DNA of 64,000 nt from Nicotiana tabacum (lineage: Eukaryota; Streptophyta; Magnoliopsida; Solanales; Solanaceae), in the NCBI RefSeq assembly GCF_000715075.1, contig NC_134101.1, positions 22,746,822-22,810,821 of the forward strand, in the 5' to 3' direction. Position numbers and translations under genes: made by a program. The notes under the pieces are model-generated. The model saw nothing but the letters and a program-made list of their open reading frames with translations. It made no database searches and was not told the DNA's origin. Below, piece by piece: positions 1 to 10,573 of this stretch (position 1 is the stretch's first letter; every line of letters starts with the position of its first letter).

Positions 1-299
1 GTAAATATTTCTAATGACTTAGAATAGAATCAAATATAGTAATAAGTTCATTTTTCGGAGGTCCGAACAGAGCCTGACTTAGATACAACTTTATTTGCTC
101 GAGGCTATGAAAACTCGGTGTGATCAGAAGTTTTTTCGAGATGCTTAAATGATTTCAGATGATGCTTTTGCCGAGGGTAAATATTTCAGCAGGTTTTGAA
201 TTTTTATGAAGGCCTTATGTTCTGATTACAAACTTCGGACATCTCCGGGCTATTTTTTAGAGTGGTCGTAGCCTTATGTGTTTAGGCACTACCTAATAG

Positions 300-660
300 G
301 TTTTGTGCCTCCGGGATTTGATAGCCTGAGTTGCCCGAACTTTTTTCGGACGACAGTCCTCGAGTAGGGGTAGCCCTTGGGCTTGATAGTCCCTGAATAG
401 GGATAGCCCTTAGGCTCAATATGATCTATGTTTTAAGAAGCAAGAATGCATAATAGCAAGGTGGAAACTTTATTTCATTTATATGTGCAAAGTACATGAT
501 CGAAAGTGTGTAAAATCTTGAATCACGACTAAGGTTGCCTATGTGGGCATGGTTTACTTGACCGTTTGTCCCTTAAAATAAATCCTAACCACCAAGCCTA
601 GGCTATTCAAGTACAAAGTTTCCTTCTTTCCTTGCTAAGATCCTTAACCCGAGGGTGATG
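300..660 (-). repeat. Degenerate short tandem repeats, 3' non-coding part of the Tat element
   Basis: Read on the minus strand, this stretch has repeated units built on 'gcctaagggct' and 'agcccaagggct', the same motif as the large repeat block at 49840-50660 in the related element. The stretch 660-930 matches the post-integrase spacer of that element at about 49300-49520. No gene is seen in it. Confidence 0.6.
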
Positions 661-934
661 GCCCCCAGTATTCGAGGTTGATCTTGAGAGGGCTCGGATA
701 CTGTTGATGCGCCCATTGACTCTGATTTAATACCGGCCTTCAAATCTAAGTTAGCACGATTTACTATTGCCTCGTTAAAAACCTTGCCAATAAATTCATT
801 TGGGACAAAATCGGTTCAAGGGAAAAAGAGTGAAACGCGTTCTTTCAGACCTAATAGTCACATTCTCCCTTGGTCGTTGCCTGCAAGTGTTAGTTCGATC
901 CATAATATTATAAAAAAGTAAATAATATCGTACC

Positions 935-2030
935 TTAGAAGTAGTATCGCTTTAAGTGTGTCACGTTCCAGTTGTTCGGTAGTTGTGCACCATTTCCTGC
1001 TTCGTGTTTGTACGATCCTTTGCTGGTAATTCCGACGTCTCGATATGGTCCTTCCTAATTCGGTACCAACTTCCCCCCATTCGGGTTTCGGGTATGCAGT
1101 GTTACTTTTCTTAACACCAAGTCCCCGTTCTTGAAGTGTTGGAGGTTGGCTCTTCGGCGGCCAACCGGACTAGGGCGGCCACACGCCTCTCATCCAATAG
1201 TTTCAGGCTTGTGCTCATGGGCTCACCGTTTGATTCTTCGGTCGCATATCGGAACCTGAGGCTCGGTTCTCCCACTTCGACCGATATTAATGCTTTGACA
1301 CCGTAGACCAATAAAAATAGGGGTGGCCTCAGTACTAGACTTCGAAGTTGTACGGTATGACCACAAGACTTTGGGCAGAATTTCCTTCCATTTCCCTTTG
1401 GCATCGGTCAACCTCTTTTTCAGGTTCTGGAGTATGATAGGGTGATAGGGTGTCGATAATATCTTTTTAATCTTGTGGTCTTCAAAAACTTTCTTACCTT
1501 GCTGCCGATGAATTGTTTCCCATTATCACACACGATCTCGGCTGGTATCCCGAACTGTCATATTATGTAGTCCCAAATAAAGTCAGTGATTTCTTTTTCC
1601 CGTACTTTCTCGAATGCTTGAGCTTCGACCTATTATCCCGAATGTTATTATCCCGAATGCTTGAGCCTTACTAGGTGTTCACGACAGGGGACCGACGATG
1701 TCCATTTCCCATTTCATGAACGGCCATGGGGACAAGACCGAATGGAGTAGCTCTCTAGGTTGATGGATCATCGGTGCGTGTCTCTGACAACCATCGTATC
1801 TTCGTACAAAGTCCTTTGCATCTTTCTCCATGTCAATCTAATAATAACCGGCTCTGATTAATTTTCGAACCAAAGATTCCGCCCCCGAATGATTTCCACA
1901 AGTGCCTTCATGAACTTCTCTTAAGTCATATTCGGTATCTCCCGGTCCTAAGCATATGGCGAGCGGGCCATCGAACATTCTTCTGAATAGAGTCCCTTCA
2001 GACAGGCTAAACCTGGCCGCCTTCGTGCGC
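935..2030 (-). pseudogene. Integrase of the left Tat gypsy element (broken)
   Basis: The integrase inserts element cDNA into host DNA. On the minus strand the remains run from a zinc-binding N-terminal region (about 1780-2000, with a 'HEGTCGNH'-like His/Cys stretch) through the catalytic core to the C-terminal end 'LKRYY' just before a stop at 935-937. The strongest readable piece (1223-1411) has 'WKEILPKVLWSYRTT', typical of the core's end in this lineage. It is split by several frameshifts and stops, and the DDE triad cannot be read in one frame. It follows the second RNase H without a gap, as in other Tat polyproteins. Confidence 0.8.
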
Positions 2031-2041
2031 AGAGCTCTTGA

Positions 2042-2730
2042 TTATTTAGGATCTAAGGACAACTTCCCGGTCTTCAAATAATCTATGTATTTGTTCTTCC
2101 AATCCCAAGTTAAACTTGTCGAGTTTACTTCAGCGTGGCCTTCTTCCACCACCGACTTCATGAGCTGTACGATTGTTCCTGAACTGAATTCGTCATCGTC
2201 AATCGATGATCCCAAGTTAGCCGGGGCATCAGCCTCGCTATGGGGCATGTGTTGCAAGGTCCATTCCTTGAATTGATGCAGCATTACATGCAACTTGTCT
2301 AAGTACCTTCGCATCCGTTCATCTTTTAATTCGAACGTCCCATTGAATTGATTTACCACAAGGAGGGAATCACACTTAGCTTCGATCACATCGGCCCCAA
2401 GGCTTTTAGCCAATTCGAGACCTATAATCATGGCCTCATACTCGGCCTCGTTGTTAGTCAATTTACCAGTTCTAATAGATTACGTAACTATGTTGCTCGT
2501 AGGTAGTTTCAGCACGATGCCGAGCCCGGACCCCTTTGCGTTGAAAGCACCATCCATAAAGTGGTCCAAACTCCCGAGGAAACCCCCGAGGTCAACAATA
2601 ATTCCCTTTCTACTTCAGGTATTAAGGCCGGCATAAAGTCGGCTACGAAGTCTGCCAAAATTTATGATTTGATGGCGGTTCGAGGCCGATACTCGATATC
2701 GTACCCGCTAATTTTCACTGCCCATTTGGC
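2042..2730 (-). pseudogene. Second (plant-type) RNase H domain of the left Tat element
   Basis: The segment 2042-2461 contains 'NNEAEYEA' (the catalytic Glu region), then 'KCDSLLVVNQF' (Asp) and a C-terminal 'APANLGS', matching the order of acidic residues in RNase H type I. Its upstream part (2460-2730, other frames) has the 'WAVKISGYDIEYRPR' connection seen intact at 47420-47480 in the related element. This domain is separate from the gypsy RNase H at 2734-3306, so the element had two RNase H domains, a known feature of the Tat lineage. Frameshifts separate the pieces. Role: removal of the RNA strand during reverse transcription; whether this extra copy is catalytic in the lineage is not shown here. 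Confidence 0.8.
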
Positions 2731-2733
2731 CAA

Positions 2734-3306
2734 TCAGTCCGAGATCTTGGCCTTGTTCATGATATTCCTCATTTGGTAAGATGTCACAACACATATTGGG
2801 TAGCATTGAAAGTATGGTTTTAACTTTTTGGTGCCGCTTAGCAAAGTGAGCGCCAATATTTCCAGGTGAGGATACCTTTTTTCGGTCTCGCCTAGAGTTC
2901 TACTAACATAGTAAACATGAAATTGCGTACCTTCCTCTTCACGAACTAGGACTCCACTTACCGTCACCTCGGATACCGCCAAGTAAAGGTACAATTGCTC
3001 ATCCACCTTCGGAGTATGGAGCAAGGGTGGACTCGAAAGGTACCGTTTGAGTTCTTCCAAAGCCTGTTGGCACTCCGGGGTCCAAGAAAAGTTATTCTTC
3101 TTCTTAAATAGTGAGAAGAATCGATAGCTTTTTTCTGAGGACCTCGATATGAACCGGTCCAGGGCGGCTATATGCTCGGTTAGCCTCAGAACAGCCTTAA
3201 CACTGTCCACCACGGTGATGTCATCTATAGCTTTAATTTTATCGGGATTGATTTTGATCCCCCGGTTGGACACCATGAACCCGAGAAAAAACTCATTAAA
3301 TTCCAT
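2734..3306 (-). pseudogene. RT C-terminal end and gypsy RNase H remnant (Tat element)
   Basis: This 190-residue open segment starts in the thumb of reverse transcriptase ('FLGFMVSNRGIKINPDKI'), continues through the connection ('FSWTPECQQALEELK') and into the gypsy-type RNase H ('LYLYLAVSEVTVSGVLV', then 'YPHLEILALTL'). The palm and fingers of RT, including the YIDD active site, are absent: the next coding sequence upstream, protease, is only about 100 bp away, whereas in the related element the same two points lie about 1.16 kb apart. The element therefore cannot encode a working RT. The first Met is only the start of the open segment, not a natural start. Confidence 0.85.
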
Positions 3307-3334
3307 ATAGCTAACATAGATTATTTTTCTTGGT

Positions 3335-3680
3335 CCCTTCTTGACAACATAGTTTCGTATGCCATGTTAAATTCGTTCAACACCCGGATCGCCGACACTA
3401 TTTGATCTTATAGCCCCAACTGTTCTACGACCCTCAATCTGTTGATGTTGGCCGAGCTACCTGGATCAATCAACACACGTTTGACTCGAGATTTGTTGAT
3501 AAGTACGGAAATTACCAGTGCATCGTTATGAGGTTGTACGATGCCCTCTGCATCCTCATCGCTGAATGAAATGGTCCCTTCCGGTATATAACCTCGGGCA
3601 CACTTCTCCCTAGTGATCGACACTTTGGTGCACTTTATCACTGGCCCTTGGGGGACATCGACCCCTCCAATGATCATGTT
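3335..3680 (-). pseudogene. Aspartic protease remnant (Tat element)
   Basis: The open segment 3408-3677 carries 'RVLIDPGSSANI', the D-P-G form of the retropepsin active-site motif used by this lineage, followed by 'RVVEQLGL'. After a stop the homology goes on to 'VLNEFNMAYETM' at about 3345, where it ends abruptly at the deletion that removed RT. The same order, complete, is seen at 45501-45899. The protease would process the gag-pol polyprotein. Confidence 0.85.
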
Positions 3681-3689
3681 GAAGACGTG

Positions 3690-5345
3690 TTAGGGTTCCT
3701 CTGGTTCAGTCTGTTTGTTGGCGTCCCTGTTTCTGAAGTGGTTTTTAGCTCGATCACTCAAACATTCTCGCAGATGTCCGTTATTAAATAACCGGGTAAC
3801 TTCTTCTCTCAATTGTCGGCAATCCTCGGTCCTGTGGCCATGAGTGCCATGATACATACACATCGGTTAGGATCTCTCTGGGTAGGATCAGACTGCAATG
3901 GTCGAGGCCACTTGGTCTCTTTGATGCGCTCGGTGGCAGATACGATGTTGGATGCATCAACGTTGAAGTTATACTCTAATAATCTTGAAGTTTCCCTTCC
4001 CCCGAGCGGCCTGTCCAAACCATTTTTGCTCATCAGGCCTCGGCTATTGAGCCCGATCGTTTCTCCTTTCGTTCCTTGTAGAGTTACGCCCGGACCCGTT
4101 TCCCCTTCGATCTGTGCTGTATGGTTGATACCGATCTCGAGCCGGCCTTGATTCATGACCGACGACCCTCTTAGGTCTGTCTTCAGTTCCGATGGGGTAA
4201 ACAGACCTGGAAGGAGCTTCGAGTTGGTCATCCTCGACTCTGATTTTTGACTGGTACTTGTTGGGGACGTCGGCCCAAGTTACTACCGGATATTCTACCA
4301 AATTTTGTTTCATCTGCTACGAAGCTAAGGAGCTTCGGCGGTCGAGTCCCTGAGTAAATACCTGAACGACCCAATCGTCCGCAACCGGAGGCAGGTCCAT
4401 CCGTTCTATTTGACACCTTGACGCGAACTCTTTGAGCATATCGTTAGCCCTTTGCTTAACTTTGAAAAGGTCCGATTTTCTGGTCTCGACCTTGATGGAT
4501 CCGGCATGAGCTTTTACAAAAGAATCCGCTAGCATAGCAAACAAATTAATGAAATTTGGGGGCAAGTTGTGGTACTATATCATCGCTCCCTCTGACAGAG
4601 TCTCCCCAAACTTCTTTAATAACACCGACTCGATTTCGTCATCTTCCAAGTCGTTACCTTTGATGGCTCATGTGTAAGATGTCACATACTCATTTGGATC
4701 CATGGTTCCGTTATATTTTGAAATATCGGGCATACAAAACCTCTTCAAGATTGGTTTTGGTGCCGCGCTAGGAGGGAAAGGCTTTTGAACAAATTTCTTG
4801 GAGTCCGGGCCTTTCAATATCGGAGGCGCTCCTGGGATTTAATCAACTCGGGAATTGTATGTCTCTACCTTCTTATCATTTGCCTCGATTTTATTTTCAC
4901 CAAATTCCACTCGTTTCGTTAGCGCCTCTAGCATTTTCATTTCTTCGGGGCTGACACTGGACTCAGCTTCGCCCGGCCTTTCGGTGACCTATTCATTTCT
5001 TTGGGCATTTTCCCGGGGCGATTTGGGCTCAACTCTGCTAGGGGCGCGACTTTAATTTTGCAGCTGCACTATTGCCACTTGCTGAGCCTGTAGCATTTCG
5101 AAGATCGATTGTAGACTGACCCCGTTGTCTTCACCTTCAGGTGCTCCTTGAGTCGTTGGTCGGGCTCCTCCGCGAATGCTGTTTACGGGGTCGGTAGGAA
5201 GGTTGGCATCGATGGCCACATGTGAGTTAGCATCGACTGGGTCTACGATCGGGACCCCGTTGGGGTTAGCAGGGGTACCTTATTGCTAGGCGTCAAATTG
5301 TTATTTTCGCCATGATGGTCAGACCCATCCTCAACGTTCATGTGA
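3690..5345 (-). pseudogene. gag of the left Tat gypsy element (broken)
   Basis: Gag forms the particle and packages the RNA. In the minus-strand pieces between 3690 and about 5345 the retrotransposon gag core is readable at 4317-4565 ('DSFVKAHAGSIKVETRKSDL' and on to 'VQVFTQGL'), followed by an Arg-rich basic stretch (4044-4313) and a zinc knuckle of the form C-X2-H-X4-H-X4-C near 3805-3860 ('CMYHGTHGHRTEDC'). The pieces lie in different frames and the N-terminal part (4565-5345) is full of stops. The same unusual knuckle is present in the other Tat copy at about 45306-45350. Confidence 0.8.
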
Positions 5346-5459
5346 GCGGATTAAGAATTTGACATTTTTAAGATAATCTGAAATTGAGACCTTAAAGAAC
5401 AAGTGTAAAATAGAGTGTGTTATCGAGATTTGTATCAAACTACCACTATTATCCTTAAC

Positions 5460-5476
5460 CCCCACGTTGGGCGCCA
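5460..5476 (-). other. Primer-binding site of the left Tat element
   Basis: On the minus strand, TGGCGCCCAACGTGGGG lies 3 nt after the LTR end. It starts with the TGG expected to pair with a tRNA CCA end, and matches the PBS at 43718-43734 in the related element with small differences. I do not assign the tRNA species. Confidence 0.75.
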
Positions 5477-5479
5477 AAC

Positions 5480-6150
5480 TGTTTACCCTTAAAAATGGAT
5501 AACAATTGAATTTATATGCGGTTTTAAGGATATGTGGACTAATTCAATACATGTGATCAATAATGTTAAATAAATGAATTGAAGACAGAATAAATAATCA
5601 AACCAGTAGTGATGTTAGATCCGAGCTCGGGTCTGAGCTTAGTAACTGTTCTGCCCTCGATTCGAAGCCAAATACTTATGAAGAACTATGAGCAAAAATA
5701 AGAATAACTTTTAGAAGCAGAGAAAACAAGTGTATATTGCCTTGATATGCGTGTTACAATGTGTCTATTGAACAATAAACTTTCATTTTATATAGTAGGG
5801 GAGTTTTACCCTAAGTACAATTCTAAGAAAGGTAAAAATCTTCTCTTTCGTTAATCGTTGATCCGTTGTCGATACGGGTCGAGATCCACGCCGTGATATC
5901 CGGTTGGGTGCGGATATCAAGGCCCTTCGTTAGTCGTGTATAACCGTTTGGTTATGCCTTCCGAGGTCTTGGAGCCCGAACCGGATTTGGGGGGCGTTGT
6001 CTCGATGGCCCCGATGGTAAGCACTTCGTTCGGGCCTTAATACGAGAGGTTCTTAGCTTCGATCCTGATTTTATGTAGTTATGTCCTTGCTTCGTTTGCC
6101 CCCACCGGGAAATCAGGGTACTCACTAGCCCCGGTTTTACCCCGTATACA
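5480..6150 (-). repeat. 5' LTR of the left Tat gypsy element
   Basis: The 671-bp LTR is bounded by TG...CA: on the plus strand it starts TGTTTACCC next to the PBS and ends GTATACA at 6150. The terminal blocks resemble the LTR ends of the element at 42996-54791 (TGTATACGG...GGGTAAACA). The base right after it is 6151 (atcta, candidate target duplication); its partner lies outside the window. Confidence 0.8.
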
Positions 6151-6545
6151 ATCTAATTGTCCAATTATCCGTGGAGTACAAGAAAAGGGCATTTGAAGAA
6201 ATTAGTTCCTCCATACAAGATATCAACGGAAAGACGGAGAAATTGCCAAATGTTTAAAAAGGTGAATGATCAATTTAATGTGGACAATATTTACACAAAT
6301 TATCACAGGATGGTAGAGCAACAACAAGTCAAAGAGAGTCACAATCAGTTTTGATTCTTCGATGGCCTTATGACACGACTAATTCGATATTAAAAAGATT
6401 TAAATTCATAATGCTAATGACAACAAAGTTTTCACATCCAAAATAAAGGGTACTGAAATGCATAAAATAGTAGCAGAGTACATCTCAACCTTTATTACAA
6501 AACTAGTACTAGTACGACTTACAACTCTAGCACGAACTCGAAGAG
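6151..6545. other. Spacer between the Tat element and the P450 pseudogene
   Basis: A 65-codon open stretch on the plus strand (6157-6354) has no recognisable motif and begins 6 bp from the LTR; I do not call it a gene. The rest would hold the 3' UTR of the P450 gene on the minus strand. Confidence 0.5.
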
Positions 6546-8700
6546 TCAAAGTTTGTGGACGATTATCTGAGCACCATACTGAGGTCTCATAATCAGAGTC
6601 AATAGAGGGGCATGAGTGTAGGAAGGAGAGAGCTCAAACCAAAAGCGCTGCAGAATTTGAGATAAAATTAGCTTGGCTTCTAACATGCCAAAGTTCATTC
6701 CAATGCACATCCGAGGACCCCAACCAAACGGAAAATACATCTGCTCTTTTGCAGCTTTCGATACCCCTTCTGAGAACCTCTATGGATTGAACATTAACGC
6801 ATCGTCTCCCCATACATCTGGATCGCGGTGAACTAGATGAGTAGGCACGCACACTTGTACTCCTGCTGGAATTGTCATGTCTCCCAATTTGGTGCTCTTT
6901 GACGTGCTTCGAATAAGAAATATCGCTGGATATAATCTCAATACCTCTTGGAATATCATGTTTATCTAGTGATCGATCATTAGCAGAACGAGGAAGATAT
7001 CATTAGAATTTTGAAACTTTTAGAAATATAGGACATGAAAAAAGTATACTAATTATTGCTATTACTTACTAATTTTAGCTGATTTAAGTCATCAAACTTT
7101 GGTTTATTTTTCCCAATGACTTGAAACACTTCTTTCCTAGCTTTGTCTTGCCACTCAGGATGCATGCTCAAGACCACCATTGTCCAAGAGAGCAAAGCTG
7201 TGGTTGTATCTTGACCTGCAAAGTAGAATTCTTTACATTCTTCAATCACATCCTCGGTCGTTAGTCCTCCAGCTTTAGACTTGTTATCTGCATTTCTTGC
7301 TTTTAGGAGTAAGCCTAAAATATCATCATTGTCTGAAATTCCTCCTCGTACGGCATCTTCTCGCTTCTCTATTATTCCTCTTATCAAAGATATAACTTTC
7401 TTGTGGATGTACTTTGCTTTTCTGTTTGAAGCCGTAGGAAGAAATCTGCATAAAATCGAAACAAGTTATGACACGAGGATCCAAATGTTGAATGGAAAAG
7501 TATTTCTGCTTAGTTATTCTATAGGATTTCACTACAAATGCACCTTAGCGAGGGAAAGAAAGGGTGAACGGAGATGCCAAAATTAGCTCGCACTGCTCCT
7601 TTTGAAGTAGGAAAACTGACCTTCCTTCTTCAATGTTGCTACCAAAGGCAGCTCTTGATATTACATCTCCACCTAAGTTTAGAAACTCGTTTAACACATC
7701 CAAATCACAACTTCCTGTTTTGCCAACCAATTCCTCCCATCTATTTAACATTTCATCACAACACATAGCAAATGCTGGGAACATCCTCTGTAAGACAAGC
7801 ATATACATATTAAGAATTTTAAGTTATATGCCCAGTAAAATTAGTAACTAACCTCCATTATCACTAATTAAACTACAGTGTAAACTTAAATCCAAAATAT
7901 GAAATACCATTGTCTAATTTAGAGTTCAACCAAGAAACTAAGACTAAACAATTAGTAACAATACCTTTAACTTCTCTGCATGAAAGGCAGGGTTGAGTAA
8001 CTTTCTGTGGGTGTCCCACTTTTCTCCGTCATAACTCGCAAGTCCAGTAACAAACAAGTGGATAAAAGCATTAGCTTCAGGCTTGTGGAATTCATTATAT
8101 CTGTTCAGCAATTCTCGAATTAGCTTTGGATCTGTAACTGTCACGCGAGGTGTTGGTCCATACCACAGCACAAAAATTTTCTCTGCTTCACATTCTCATT
8201 AGTTAGTATGCATTGTACTCGTGTTAGAAAACATTTAACTTTATAAAAATTGTCACACTATTAAGTTGTCTATTCACAATATGTTAAACCAGTAATCTGG
8301 AAAATGAAGACGTGCAACATGCTACAACAGTTAAAGAACACGAAACAATGTAAATATTCTTTTTAATTACTGCTGGTGTATATAAGTTAAATTTACTAAA
8401 CAATGTAGGCAATGGGGAAAATTTGGACTTACTGTAAGTGTTAGCAACATGCAGAAGAAAAGGATTAACCCAGGGTATGATATCATGAGTTAAGAGGGGT
8501 TGTTTCTTGGCTTCTTTAGACATTTTCATTATCTCTTTAAGGTTCCCAAACAGCAATTTGTAGGGATAGCCATAGATGCCTTCCTTCTTCAGCTTCTTCT
8601 CTATCATCTTTGGCCACCACCATATTGTATACAGCAATTTTGCACAAAAAATGGCCACCAAAATGGCAACTGTTTCAGCAATTAGTGTTGCAGCAGCCAT
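6546..8700 (-). pseudogene. Cytochrome P450, CYP72-like, five exons, disabled
   Basis: Minus-strand P450 with exons about 8700-8433, 8182-7965, 7787-7544, 7445-7070 and 6965-6546, all joined by GT-AG introns. Exon 1 starts at the ATG at 8698-8700 and encodes an N-terminal membrane anchor, then 'WWWPKMIEKKLKKEGIYG', as in the CYP72 clan. Exon 4 has the oxygen-binding helix I motif 'AGQDTT'; exon 5 has the ExxR helix K ('EVLR') and the heme-binding loop '[10 protein letters not shown]' with the axial Cys. Two lesions: exon 3 is 244 bp, leaving its last codons out of frame with exon 4 and creating a stop beside the donor (one base short near 7555); and exon 5 has an in-frame TAG at about 6780 where the family has a Glu codon, upstream of the heme loop. 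The family oxidises diverse specialised metabolites at the ER membrane; the substrate cannot be told. Sequencing error could mimic one lesion, hardly both. Confidence 0.85.
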
Positions 8701-8786
8701 AGATTTTTATGAACTGAATAGCGAGACTATTCTCTTGAGTGCAGAACAAGGATAAGAAGACTTTCTAAATTACACGGGGGAGAAGA

Positions 8787-8793
8787 GTTTATA
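8787..8793 (-). promoter_or_regulatory. Candidate TATA box of the P450 gene
   Basis: TATAAAC on the minus strand lies about 87 bp upstream of the ATG at 8700, a usual distance for a plant TATA box with a short leader. This is position and motif only. Confidence 0.45.
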
Positions 8794-9439
8794 CCTTGGA
8801 ACACATTGAAAAAAGAAAAAAATTAATGGAACTTGAACTCAGTGTATACATTTACTAAGTGGGACACGTGGAAGTTGGAAAATAGATGTTTGGTAAGCTT
8901 TTTAATATGCTTCTTAAATGTTCAAGTGAAACACATTTGAAGAACAAAACAAACTTCGTTACCTGAGACATTTCTTTAATCCTAATTCAGTCATTATAAG
9001 TCCAAATTAGGGTGTACGAATGAATCCATAATTTTTGTTAAATTATATATTTTATGTACTTATTTTTAAACCGATCTAATATTATTTACTGGCCCCCATT
9101 TTTCAAAGAGGTTGAATGATTTACTTGGTTTGCGAGGATTCTCAGCTACTTCGTCTCAATCAGCTGTCTTCGGTCTTTTGTAATGAACAAGATTTAGAAG
9201 TTGTACCCTGCGCTTGTGTAGTGGTTCGGAGCTGTTGAGCATTAGTTGGAAGCTGAGAGATTGAAGTTCTGAAGTTTTACATTTTAGCCTAAGCAGAAGT
9301 TTCAATTTGTTCAGATTAGCCTAGTTATAGTTATTTTAGAATTTTCAGAAACCACTATTGTTTAGTGGCTATTAACTTCCTATAACTATCATATACATAA
9401 TTACTTCCTATAGCTATTATTCAGTTATTACGATAGTAT
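8794..9439. other. AT-rich upstream region of the P450 gene, no feature recognised
   Basis: No open frame of note and no repeat with clear ends. A minus-strand CACGTG-like core (cacgtggaag at about 8864) is the only motif noticed that resembles a plant promoter element; it may be chance. Confidence 0.4.
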
Positions 9440-9900
9440 ATTCATATGTATTCGAGCTGCTTTCATGAATACAACGGCAAAAAGTATCTAAAATCAGGGC
9501 AATTCAGTTGTACCCGCATGTATTCACATGTATTTGCGCCATGTATTCATGAATACAACAGTAAAAAAAGCCTAAAATTAGGACAGTCCAACTGTACGCG
9601 CATGTATTCACATGTATTCGCGCTACTGTATTCAGTGAATACAACAGTAAAAAGCGCCTAAAATCATGGCAGTCCAGCTGTATGCGCATGTATTCGCGCC
9701 ATGTATTCATGAATACAGCAGTAAAAAACTCCTAAAATCAGGGCAATCCAACTGTACGCGCATGTATTCACATGTATTCGCGTTGCTGTATTTATGAATA
9801 CAGTTGTATGTGCATGTATTTACATGTATTCGCATCAAATATTCATAAATACAGTAACTGCAATCCCTTAAAAGTGGGTATGTCCAGCTGTCTAAAAGAG
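9440..9900. repeat. Tandem repeat, ~85-bp unit, about five degenerate copies
   Basis: Units begin with the palindrome-like 'tattcatgaataca', continue 'gtaaaaa..cctaaaatca.ggca.tcca.ctgta' and end 'gcatgtattcacatgtattcgcg'. Starts are near 9461, 9547, 9632, 9707 and 9792, with a shortened copy after 9792 and a last diverged one at 9843. The long open frames on both strands here come from the repetition, not from genes. Confidence 0.85.
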
Positions 9901-10065
9901 AGGAAAAATATAAATAGCTTATTTCATGTCTTATTTTATTCCTCAATAGTAGTATATACTATAAAATACTTATTTTATAATAAAATATAAAAAATAGTTA
10001 TAGAAAATAATATTTTAAAATGATTGAAGCTAAAATCTACTTTATTAGAGTTCCATTTTAGACAA

Positions 10066-10285
10066 GGTGAGTTGCTCTGATTGTAAGCACCCTCCACTTC
10101 CAACCAAGAGGTTGTGAGTTCGAGTCACCCCAAGAGCAAGGTGGGGAGTTCTTGGAGGGAAGGATGCCGAGGGTCATTTGGAAACAGCCTCTCTACCCCA
10201 GGGTAGGGGTAAGGTCTGCGTACATACTACCCTCCCCAGATTTCACTAGTGAAATTATATCGAGTTGTTGCCATTGTTAATGGTG
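10066..10285 (+). mobile_element. tRNA-derived SINE (Solanaceae TS/SolS type)
   Basis: The head (about 10072-10140) has a pol III A-box-like 'tgctctgattgtaagca' and a B box 'gagttcgagtcaccc', as in a tRNA. The tail holds the conserved 'gccgaggg..' block, 'ggtaaggtctgcgtacatac', 'accctccccaga' and a GTTG-rich end (10262-10280). The tail from 10165 matches the 3' end of the LINE at 14885-15002. Clear target duplications were not found, so the exact ends are uncertain. Confidence 0.85.
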
Positions 10286-10545
10286 AGAACTGCAGGTACA
10301 CGTGTCTCTAGTCTCTACCCTTCTAGAAAAAAGAAGTTAATGATAAGAAAAGTAGAGGTGCAAAATTATTTATACGGATAATCTAAACGAGATTTGATAA
10401 AATATCAAATCGTACGATCGGAATTCTTTGGTCGCTGACACAAGATTATCGTATTGATGTTAATTTCAATTTTCAAATAATTGCACTATTGACGTACCAC
10501 GTGTTATGCATGCAGATGAAGAAGGGGACCAAGTCATATAATACA
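10286..10545. other. Short AT-rich spacer, no feature recognised
   Basis: Between the SINE and the candidate Helitron end; no open frame, repeat or motif recognised. Confidence 0.4.
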
Positions 10546-10558
10546 CTAGTAAACCTAC

Positions 10559-10573
10559 CCGCGTTTTGCGCGG
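10559..10573 (-). other. Helitron 3' terminal hairpin
   Basis: Perfect 5-bp GC stem CCGCG/CGCGG around a TTTTG loop, near the CTAG at 10546-10549. A hairpin of this kind at this distance is the signature used to find Helitron 3' ends. Confidence 0.6.

Larger units (their letters stand above)
1..6150 (-). mobile_element. Ty3/gypsy LTR retrotransposon, Tat lineage, partial (3' LTR lies left of the window)
   Basis: A minus-strand element reading right to left: 5' LTR, primer-binding site, gag, protease, RT remnant with gypsy RNase H, a second RNase H, and integrase. The order and the second RNase H mark the Tat lineage of Ty3/gypsy. Its gag, protease and RNase H are clearly related to the complete element at 42996-54791. 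All domains carry stops or frameshifts, and about 1 kb between protease and the end of RT is missing, so it is not autonomous. The downstream part, where an antisense accessory ORF would be expected, and the 3' LTR lie outside the window, so the target duplication cannot be tested. Confidence 0.9.

Noticed and set aside
6157..6354. 65-codon ORF beside the left LTR
   Set aside because: Low-complexity Asn/Gln/Lys content, no motif, no promoter; likely random.
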